A stretch of DNA of 8,062 nt, taken from assembly GCA_947177005.1 (NCBI GenBank), contig CAMWSZ010000115.1, forward strand, positions 1 to 8,062, in the 5' to 3' direction. Shown piece by piece: positions 1-4,791 of this stretch; positions within the stretch are counted from its first letter, which is position 1; each line of letters starts with the position of its first letter. The stretch comes from an uncultured Clostridia bacterium (GTDB lineage: Bacteria; Bacillota; Clostridia; Oscillospirales; Oscillospiraceae). The notes beneath the pieces are model-generated. The model searched no databases. It saw nothing but the letters and a program-made list of their open reading frames with translations, and was not told the origin of the DNA. Position numbers and translations under genes: made by a program.

Positions 1-2
1 GC

Positions 3-122
3 CTGCATCTGGACGGCATTGATACCGGGGATTTGCTGCTGCTTCTGATTCTGCTGCTGCTGTTCCAGGACGGCGAGGACGAGGAAATGCTGATCGCGTT
101 GGGACTGCTGCTGATTTTATAA
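3..122 (+). CDS. 3' end of a small Leu-rich, acidic hydrophobic protein (partial)
   Basis: This frame is open from the left edge of the window and ends at TAA (120-122), giving 39 visible codons; the start lies outside. The peptide alternates leucine/isoleucine runs (LLLLLILLLLF, then LIALGLLLIL) with an acidic linker (QDGEDEE). Short proteins of this look, with leucine blocks split by Asp/Glu and ending in hydrophobic residues, are common in clostridial genomes and have no assigned function that I know of. The Leu runs could be membrane-associated, but 39 residues are too few to decide. No terminator is visible between its stop and the next promoter at 152. It could also be low-complexity non-coding sequence, because CTG repeats give leucine runs trivially; the in-frame acidic block and clean stop favour coding. 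Confidence 0.45.
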   Translation: MHLDGIDTGDLLLLLILLLLFQDGEDEEMLIALGLLLIL

Positions 123-151
123 AACTCTCCTGTTCACCGCAAATTTCCCAC

Positions 152-180
152 TTGTATTTTGACCGGGAAGCATTTATAAT
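152..180 (+). promoter_or_regulatory. SigA-type promoter of the secreted CuAO/PepSY protein
   Basis: A perfect -10 TATAAT lies at 175-180, with a weak -35 TTGTAT at 152-157 exactly 17 bp upstream. A better-looking TTGACC at 159-164 is only 10 bp from the -10 and cannot serve as its -35. Transcription should begin near 187, leaving a 5' leader of about 37 bases. The weak -35 together with the inverted repeat just downstream suggests regulated expression. Confidence 0.6.
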
Positions 181-209
181 AAAGCTGTCAAAAAAATATA
201 ACAGCTTTA
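180..209. promoter_or_regulatory. 9-bp perfect inverted repeat over the transcription start (candidate operator)
   Basis: TAAAGCTGT (180-188) and ACAGCTTTA (201-209) are perfect reverse complements separated by a 12-base A-rich spacer. The repeat begins at the last base of the -10 box and ends one base before the Shine-Dalgarno. Because transcription should start near 187, most of the left arm would not be in the RNA. A DNA operator is therefore more likely than an mRNA hairpin. No regulator gene is adjacent, so the binding protein is unknown. Confidence 0.5.
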
Positions 210-210
210 A

Positions 211-215
211 GGAGG
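211..215 (+). promoter_or_regulatory. Shine-Dalgarno GGAGG that fixes the start at 224
   Basis: GGAGG lies 8 bases before ATG 224. It supports that ATG over the upstream in-frame TTG at 152, which would fall inside the promoter. Confidence 0.8.
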
Positions 216-223
216 AAAAACAA

Positions 224-1303
224 ATGATGCAGAAAACAATGCAAACGGCCAGACGTTTCTGGATGCCGCTGATTGCCGGCGCTGTATTGCTCTGCGTGCT
301 GACAGTCAACGCATTTGCCGCCGTCAATGCCCAGCTGCGGCCGGATATGACCATTATCATTGACGGGGTTGAGCAGACGTTTTACAGCGTGAACGGCAAA
401 GAGGTGCATCCGATTCTCTGCGGCGGCTCCACCTATCTGCCTGTCCGGGCAATCGGCGAGGCCATGGGCAAAAACGTGGACTGGAACCAGACCACCAAAA
501 CCGTTACGCTGGCAGGGAACCGTACCTCAGCCGCAACAGCCGGTACGCCGGACGCCAGCGCGGAAATCCAAAATATCGATGTGAACTTCCGCAGTGATTT
601 CACGATTGTGGTTGACGGCAAAAAGCAGACGTTTCAGGACGCCGCGGGGAACCCGCTGTATCCTATGCTGTATAACGGCTCCACCTATCTGCCGCTGCGG
701 GCAATCGGCGAGCTCATGGGGAAAACGGTATCCTGGGACGGAGAAACGAAAACAGTCACCATTACCGGAAACAACCCTGACGCTCCCCTCGTAACGGACG
801 CGGACAGCTTTTCCGGCGGCAGCGTCCCCGCCGGCTCCAATGCCGGGCTCATCACGGCGGAAGCCGCCAAGGCCGCCGCGTTAAACCATGCCGGGCTGAC
901 GGCGGATCAGGTAACGTTTACCAAAGAAAAATTGGAGTGGGACGACGGCGGACAGATATACGATATTGAGTTTTACACCAGCAGCCACCGGGAATACGAG
1001 TATGAGATCGACGCAAGGACAGGCGCGGTGCTGTCGTTCGATCACGACCACGACCACGGAACCGGTTCCGTTACGCCGCCTGCCGCGACAGGAACCATTA
1101 CCCGCGATAAAGCGCAGGAGATTGCTTTAGCGAAGGTTGCCGGTGCAACAGCGCAGAACGTGAAGAAAATCAAGACGGACCGTGAGAACGGACGCCTGAT
1201 CTATGAAGTTGAGATCATCTATGGCGGGAACGAATACGAATTTGAAATCAACGCCGCGGACGGTACGGTTCTGAAAATGGAAGCGGAGTCCGTTCATGAC
1301 TGA
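224..1303 (+). CDS. Secreted protein with two copper-amine-oxidase-like N-terminal domains and two PepSY domains
   Basis: The 359-residue product starts with a signal peptide: basic ARR at 9-11, a hydrophobic core at about 14-28, and a probable cleavage AFA|A after residue 32. It has no lipobox or C-terminal anchor, so it is probably exported. Two tandem copper-amine-oxidase-like N-terminal domains follow (about 41-97 and 125-181), each with a D-T-hydrophobic-DG start and GSTYLP-RAIGE-MGK core. Despite the family name, they are not an amine oxidase active site and usually act as extracytoplasmic or wall-associated modules. Two PepSY domains follow (about 210-272 and 292-353), each ending in an acidic Y-E/Y/F-E-I-x-A-x-x-G-x-V-L motif. 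A linker with HDHDH (274-278) lies between them and could bind metal (inference). PepSY domains are often linked to inhibition of extracellular proteases, but the role here is unknown. The gene is monocistronic with its own promoter and terminator. ATG 227, one codon later, is an equally placed alternative start. Confidence 0.9.
   Translation: MMQKTMQTARRFWMPLIAGAVLLCVLTVNAFAAVNAQLRPDMTIIIDGVEQTFYSVNGKEVHPILCGGSTYLPVRAIGEAMGKNVDWNQTTKTVTLAGNRTSAATAGTPDASAEIQNIDVNFRSDFTIVVDGKKQTFQDAAGNPLYPMLYNGSTYLPLRAIGELMGKTVSWDGETKTVTITGNNPDAPLVTDADSFSGGSVPAGSNAGLITAEAAKAAALNHAGLTADQVTFTKEKLEWDDGGQIYDIEFYTSSHREYEYEIDARTGAVLSFDHDHDHGTGSVTPPAATGTITRDKAQEIALAKVAGATAQNVKKIKTDRENGRLIYEVEIIYGGNEYEFEINAADGTVLKMEAESVHD
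344..769 (+). repeat. Internal tandem duplication encoding the two CuAO-like domains (252-bp period)
   Basis: Units at about 344-517 and 596-769 align with a constant 84-codon offset. DNA identity is still high in the core: an identical 18-base stretch at 424-441 and 676-693 (GGCTCCACCTATCTGC lies within it), and an identical 15-base stretch at 446-460 and 698-712. The rest has diverged. This is an old in-frame domain duplication under shared constraint, not a recent tandem repeat. Confidence 0.8.
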
Positions 1304-1333
1304 CAATCCCTGATAATCCAGCCCGCTGGCATT

Positions 1334-1375
1334 CCGCCGCCGCATGTCAAACCCCTGACACGCGGCGGCGGTTTT
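1334..1375 (+). terminator. Strong intrinsic terminator after the CuAO/PepSY gene
   Basis: The arms at 1334-1349 and 1356-1371 form a 16-bp stem with one A/C mismatch and a six-base loop (AACCCC), followed by TTTT at 1372-1375. The very GC-rich stem sits 31 bases past the stop. The convergent ppk gene ends at 1377, so its transcript also runs into this hairpin. On the minus strand the hairpin is not followed by a T-tract, so termination of ppk here is less certain. Confidence 0.9.
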
Positions 1376-1376
1376 A

Positions 1377-3584
1377 TCAGTATTTTTTCTTTCTGGCGCC
1401 CCGTTTTTTCCCGGCAAGGCCGCCAAACAGAATATGGATTCCTTTTGGACGGCGTTCCGGCGCTTTCGGGAGCGGATGGTGGACCGTCTGCGCCATAAAT
1501 ACCTCCTGACTGCTGCACGGGGTCAAGGTGTTGACCTTGCGGCAGTAGGAGCCGTCGGGCAGCAGGGAGCTGGCCTTGACGTTGTCCTTCAGCTGGGTGC
1601 GCAGAATCCATTGCAGCTGTTTTTTGATTTCCGGGTCATAGACCGGGCACATGATCTCCACGCGGCGGGTCAGATTGCGGGTCATCATGTCCGCGGACGC
1701 GATGAACCATTTGGCGGACGCCCCCTGTCCAAAGCAGTAGATGCGGCCGTGCTCCAGATACCGTCCGACGATGCTGGTCACATGCACGTTTTCCGTTTTC
1801 GCGGGGATTCCCGGACGCAGGCAGCAGATTCCGCGGATGATGAGCTGAATCTGTACCCCGGCGCAGGAGGCTTCCGACAGCTTATCCATGACCTCCCGCT
1901 CTGTGACCGCGTTGGCCTTGATGCAGATATAACCCTCCTGTCCCTTTGCGATTTCGCCGTCGATGAGCTCCAGCAGCTTGGGCTTCAGCCCGGACGGCGC
2001 GACATTGAGATGATTATAGGAGCCCTCAAGATTTCCGATGAGCATATTCTGGAAAAACACGGTGCCGTCCAGACCGATCCGCTGGTCAGCGGTCATCAGG
2101 CTCAGGTCGGTGTACATGGCATTGGTCCGCTCGTTATAATTTCCGGTGCCGATTTGGGTGATATAACTGAGTTTATCGCCGTGCCGCATGGTAATCAGGC
2201 AGATCTTGCTGTGGCACTTATAGTCCTCCACGCCGTAGATCACCTGACAGCCCGCATCCTCCAGCAGCCGGGACCAGGAGATATTATTGGCCTCGTCGAA
2301 CCGCGCCCGCAGCTCCATGAGAACGGTGACCTCCTTCCCGTTTTCGGCGGCCCGGCAGAGGGTGCGGGCGATTGCGGAGGACGTGGACGAGGCCAGGCGG
2401 TAAATGGTGATGCGTATGGAAATGACATCCGGCCGGTCGGCGGCCTCCTTCAGCAGCTGCAAAAACGGGTCCACACTGTCGAAGGGGAAAAACAGCAGCC
2501 GGTCTTTCCGGCGGATCTGACTGATGATACCGGTTTTCGGGTCCTTTGGATTTTTTGGCTCCAGGTCTTCCGGCCATCTGGGCTGGTAGTCCGGGAAGGA
2601 CAGCGCCGCCGTTTTTTCCTCCGGCAGTTCCTTCACCAGATCATAGACATATTTCATTTCCAGCGGGGCCTGATCGATATAGATCTGCCGGTTTTCCACT
2701 CCGGCACGGCTTTTGAGAAGCTTCAAAAATTCCACGCTGACCTTCCGGTCCAGCTCCAGCCGCACCACCGACAGCTTGGCCCGCTGCTTGAGCAGCTTGC
2801 TCATCTGACTGCGCAGGTCCTCGCCGGGATTATCCACCATATCACTGTGTATGCCGCTGTGCATATCGCGGTCCAAGTCGATATCGGCGTTGCGGGTGGC
2901 GCAGACGATGCAGAACTCCACCGGAACATAGTCGCCGAAGAGGTTCCGGGCCTGATGCAGCGCCACCGTCTCCATACGGATAAACCGGCAGGGGTCGCCG
3001 GGCATCAGCAGGAAGCGGGGGAGGCTGGCCGGCACCGGCACAAACCCCAATGACACACTGCCTTTCCGGTTTCGCAGCAGCGCCGCCACGTACAGCGCCT
3101 TATTGGCCAGGTGCGGGAACGGATGATGACTGTCCACGATCTGCGGGGACAGTACCGGCAGGATTCTGGCTTTATAGTAGGTATTGACATACTTTTTCTC
3201 TTCCGGCGACAGCTCTTCCATTGTCAGGTCACAGATGCCCTGTTGCCGCAGGAGCGCGTCCACGTTGGTATAGAGGCGGTTTTTGATCTCGATCAGACCG
3301 GGTATGACATTATAGACCTCCTCCAGCTGTTCCCGGGGCGTTTCCCCGGTCTTATTGTCGATATCGCCCGGCTTCACCAGGCTCAGATCAAAGAGGTTCC
3401 CCACCCGGACCATAAAGAATTCATCCAGGTTGCTGGTAAAAATGGAGATAAATTTGAGGCGTTCCAGCAGAGGCACGGTATCGTCCCCGGCCTCCTCCAG
3501 CACGCGCCGGTTGAAGCGCAGCCAGCTCAGTTCACGATTTTGGGTATAGGCATATTTTCCGTTTTCCCGTTCCGGGTTCAGCAT
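1377..3584 (-). CDS. ppk: Polyphosphate kinase, PPK1 family
   Basis: This 735-residue cytoplasmic or membrane-peripheral enzyme reversibly transfers the ATP gamma-phosphate onto inorganic polyphosphate chains. PPK1 landmarks run in order: NRELSWLRFN (16-25), SNLDEFF (51-57, with the ATP-site Asn at 52), SHHPFPHLANKALY in the head domain, FPFDSVDPFL opening the first catalytic half, and ARFDEANNISW (427-437). The autophosphorylated histidine is H458 in YKCHSK (E. coli H435). IGTGNYNERT follows, and the second conserved histidine is H612 in YLEHGRIYCFG (E. coli H592). Arg396 and Arg428 match the Mg-site arginines R375 and R405 of E. coli. E. coli PPK is 688 residues; here an extra basic tail ends in KKRGARKKKY. 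GGGAGGG at 3591-3597 precedes ATG 3584. The gene has its own promoter, so it need not be co-transcribed with the aldolase upstream. No ppx is in the window. Confidence 0.97.
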   Translation of the reverse strand: MLNPERENGKYAYTQNRELSWLRFNRRVLEEAGDDTVPLLERLKFISIFTSNLDEFFMVRVGNLFDLSLVKPGDIDNKTGETPREQLEEVYNVIPGLIEIKNRLYTNVDALLRQQGICDLTMEELSPEEKKYVNTYYKARILPVLSPQIVDSHHPFPHLANKALYVAALLRNRKGSVSLGFVPVPASLPRFLLMPGDPCRFIRMETVALHQARNLFGDYVPVEFCIVCATRNADIDLDRDMHSGIHSDMVDNPGEDLRSQMSKLLKQRAKLSVVRLELDRKVSVEFLKLLKSRAGVENRQIYIDQAPLEMKYVYDLVKELPEEKTAALSFPDYQPRWPEDLEPKNPKDPKTGIISQIRRKDRLLFFPFDSVDPFLQLLKEAADRPDVISIRITIYRLASSTSSAIARTLCRAAENGKEVTVLMELRARFDEANNISWSRLLEDAGCQVIYGVEDYKCHSKICLITMRHGDKLSYITQIGTGNYNERTNAMYTDLSLMTADQRIGLDGTVFFQNMLIGNLEGSYNHLNVAPSGLKPKLLELIDGEIAKGQEGYICIKANAVTEREVMDKLSEASCAGVQIQLIIRGICCLRPGIPAKTENVHVTSIVGRYLEHGRIYCFGQGASAKWFIASADMMTRNLTRRVEIMCPVYDPEIKKQLQWILRTQLKDNVKASSLLPDGSYCRKVNTLTPCSSQEVFMAQTVHHPLPKAPERRPKGIHILFGGLAGKKRGARKKKY

Positions 3585-3597
3585 GACGATCCCTCCC

Positions 3598-3631
3598 GAA
3601 AAATTTCAAAGGCCCGCCCGGGGCATTTTTC
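3598..3631 (-). promoter_or_regulatory. Imperfect hairpin in the ppk leader, next to the Shine-Dalgarno
   Basis: The arms 3625-3631 and 3598-3604 (GAAAAAT/ATTTTTC) pair perfectly. GCCC/GGGC (3612-3615 and 3621-3624) closes an inner stem with a 5-base loop, leaving a one-sided bulge at 3605-3611. Most of this would be in the ppk mRNA if transcription starts near 3627, and it abuts the ribosome binding site at 3591-3597. It could tune translation or protect the 5' end. The outer stem is A-T only, so its stability is modest. Confidence 0.35.
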
Positions 3632-3633
3632 AT

Positions 3634-3662
3634 ATGATAACATTCTCAAACCGGTTTGGCAA
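3634..3662 (-). promoter_or_regulatory. ppk promoter
   Basis: On the minus strand, -35 TTGCCA (3657-3662) and -10 TATCAT (3634-3639) are exactly 17 bp apart and each matches 5 of 6 consensus bases. The -35 lies only 11 bases past the end of the upstream aldolase gene, so ppk has an independent start in a gap of 89 bases. The spacer holds the palindrome described separately. Confidence 0.7.
3647..3658. promoter_or_regulatory. Perfect 12-bp palindrome CAAACCGGTTTG in the ppk promoter spacer
   Basis: CAAACCGGTTTG reads the same on both strands and sits between the -35 and -10, overlapping the -35 by two bases. A dimeric repressor bound here would block RNA polymerase. No regulator is nearby, so this is only a candidate operator. 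Confidence 0.4.
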
Positions 3663-3673
3663 GGCGGTTCATC

Positions 3674-4579
3674 TTAATTCTGTTCATTTTCGTATGCCGC
3701 CATAATTTCATTTAATTGCTCCAACTGTTCACGGGTTGCGGTTGGCATGGGCTTGGTGGCAGCAGCATATTGGATGATTCCCTTACCAGCCAGCGCCGCT
3801 TTCATGAAGGGCACGAAGGGCTTTCCGACAGAGTAAATGCGCATCAGGCGGTCAATGCTCCGCTGGCACGCTGCGGCTTTCTGCAAATCAGCGTTCCGCA
3901 GTGCGTGTACCCAGGAGGAGGTCAGCTCCGGGTACAGATTGGACAGGCCCGCGATACAGCCGTTGCCGCCGCAGAGGACATTATGCATAAAATTGTCGTC
4001 GAAGCCGGAGTAGATCTCAAAATCCGGGCGGACAGGTTTTACCTGCTGGATGAGTTCCCTTGTGTGGTCAAACCCGCCAATGGTGTCCTTGATCCCAACG
4101 ATATTGGCATTGGTCAGGGCCAGCCTTTTCACGACCTGCGCGGAGATCTCATACCCGGTCCGCTCCGGGAAATTGTACAGATAGATATTTCCGTGTATCT
4201 CCTTTGCCAGCATATCGTAATACGCAAAGACGCTCTCATCGGTAAAATGGAAATAGTAGGGCGGGATAATGACAGCCGCATCCGCGCCCTGCTCCAGGGC
4301 ATAATTAGACAGCTCCACGATCTCGCCGTACACCATGGAGGTTGTTCCGGCCAGGAGCTTGCAGCGTCCCTGAACCGTTTCGCCTGCACAGCGGATCAGC
4401 GCCTTTTTCTGGTCCAGACGCAGGCCGAAAAATTCACCGATGCTGCCCAGAATCAAAATCCCGTCCACGCCGCCTGCCAACAGGTGACGGTACAGCTTCC
4501 GGCTGGATGCCAGGTCAACTTCCCCGTCCGGCAGCAGGGGCGTGACGGCGGGCGTGATGTAGTTAATCTTCTGTTCCAT
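3674..4579 (-). CDS. Dihydrodipicolinate synthase / N-acetylneuraminate lyase family aldolase (substrate unknown)
   Basis: This 301-residue TIM-barrel class I aldolase condenses or cleaves pyruvate-type substrates through a Schiff-base lysine. Landmarks: TPAVTP near the N-terminus, GSIGEF (45-50) at the carboxylate-binding loop, PPYYF (106-110), YNFPERTGYEIS (135-146) with catalytic Tyr135 and Arg140, GIKDT (162-166) with Schiff-base Lys164, and SGFDD. The length is typical of the family. The motif mix is ambiguous. GSIGEF and YNFP resemble the 2-keto-3-deoxy-sugar-acid aldolases YagE/YjhH, whereas ERTG resembles true DapA. In DapA the first loop reads GTTGE, so its second Thr is Ile47 here. 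With no lysine or sialic acid genes beside it, I leave the substrate open; a catabolic sugar-acid aldolase is at least as likely as lysine synthesis. AAGGAG at 4590-4595 precedes ATG 4579 by 10 bases. The gene has its own promoter. Confidence 0.93.
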   Translation of the reverse strand: MEQKINYITPAVTPLLPDGEVDLASSRKLYRHLLAGGVDGILILGSIGEFFGLRLDQKKALIRCAGETVQGRCKLLAGTTSMVYGEIVELSNYALEQGADAAVIIPPYYFHFTDESVFAYYDMLAKEIHGNIYLYNFPERTGYEISAQVVKRLALTNANIVGIKDTIGGFDHTRELIQQVKPVRPDFEIYSGFDDNFMHNVLCGGNGCIAGLSNLYPELTSSWVHALRNADLQKAAACQRSIDRLMRIYSVGKPFVPFMKAALAGKGIIQYAAATKPMPTATREQLEQLNEIMAAYENEQN

Positions 4580-4632
4580 GAACAGCTCGCTCCTTCCGTA
4601 TCAAAGAAATATTGTCTGATTGCCGTACAAAT

Positions 4633-4660
4633 ATTATAATGATATCATTCGTCTTGTCAA
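4633..4660 (-). promoter_or_regulatory. Aldolase promoter
   Basis: On the minus strand, perfect -35 TTGACA (4655-4660) and perfect -10 TATAAT (4633-4638) are separated by 16 bp. Transcription should begin near 4626, giving a leader of about 47 bases. Such a strong core promoter usually needs repression, and a perfect palindrome fills most of the spacer. Confidence 0.8.
4638..4649. promoter_or_regulatory. Perfect 12-bp palindrome AATGATATCATT in the aldolase promoter
   Basis: AATGATATCATT is self-complementary and begins at the first base of the -10 box, filling most of the spacer. Its position suits a repressor operator. AT-rich sequence yields short palindromes by chance, so confidence is moderate. 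Confidence 0.4.
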
Positions 4661-4675
4661 TATCCATATGCATTC

Positions 4676-4699
4676 TTTCAGACAAGATACCATCTGAAA
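4676..4699. promoter_or_regulatory. Inverted repeat TTTCAGA-N10-TCTGAAA upstream of the aldolase promoter
   Basis: Arms 4676-4682 and 4693-4699 are perfect reverse complements separated by 10 bases. The repeat lies 15 bp upstream of the aldolase -35 and 16 bp upstream of the mod -35, so a bound protein could affect either divergent promoter. A further copy of the core occurs at 4612-4619 (TTGTCTGA), the exact reverse complement of TCAGACAA at 4678-4685. Paired sites therefore flank the aldolase promoter. Confidence 0.4.
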
Positions 4700-4715
4700 A
4701 TTCGCAGAATTATGA

Positions 4716-4744
4716 ATGACAAATGCTCCGGCTTCTGCTATAAT
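4716..4744 (+). promoter_or_regulatory. mod-res operon promoter
   Basis: -35 ATGACA (4716-4721, 5 of 6) and a perfect -10 TATAAT (4739-4744) are 17 bp apart, and TGC before the -10 makes it an extended -10. Transcription should start near 4751, about 41 bases before the mod ATG. A short AATTC-GCA-GAATT repeat (4699-4711) lies just upstream of the -35. Confidence 0.8.
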
Positions 4745-4780
4745 AGAAAGTGCATGACAGAAATACGGGCTTCAATCATA

Positions 4781-4784
4781 GGAG
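4781..4784 (+). promoter_or_regulatory. Shine-Dalgarno GGAG that fixes the mod start at 4792
   Basis: AGGAGAGAG precedes ATG 4792, with GGAG 7 bases from it. The in-frame GTG at 4750 falls at the predicted transcription start and has no ribosome binding site in the message. Confidence 0.75.
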
Positions 4785-4791
4785 AGAGACA

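Noticed and set aside
35..62. CTG-rich stretch as a phase-variable simple-sequence repeat
   Set aside because: The longest pure run is only four CTG units, interrupted by ATT and CTT codons. It is explained by leucine coding.
152..223. 24-codon N-terminal extension of the CuAO/PepSY protein from TTG 152
   Set aside because: It begins in the promoter, would put a charged segment before the signal peptide, and has no ribosome binding site. ATG 224 has GGAGG at the right distance.
1304..1376. The 1334-1371 hairpin as a fully bidirectional terminator also ending ppk transcripts
   Set aside because: On the minus strand the sequence beyond the stem is not U-rich, so only the plus-strand call is supported.
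1434..3053. Long open frame (539 codons) on the plus strand, antisense to ppk
   Set aside because: It lies wholly across from ppk, which has all catalytic motifs. Its translation is His/Asp/Gln/Gly-rich without recognisable domains, as expected from the complement of a GC-rich gene.
3716..4639. 307-codon plus-strand frame antisense to the aldolase
   Set aside because: The minus strand encodes a complete DapA-superfamily protein with catalytic residues, promoter and ribosome binding site. The plus frame has none of these.
4750..4791. GTG 4750 as start of mod
   Set aside because: It coincides with the predicted transcription start and lacks a ribosome binding site; ATG 4792 has one.
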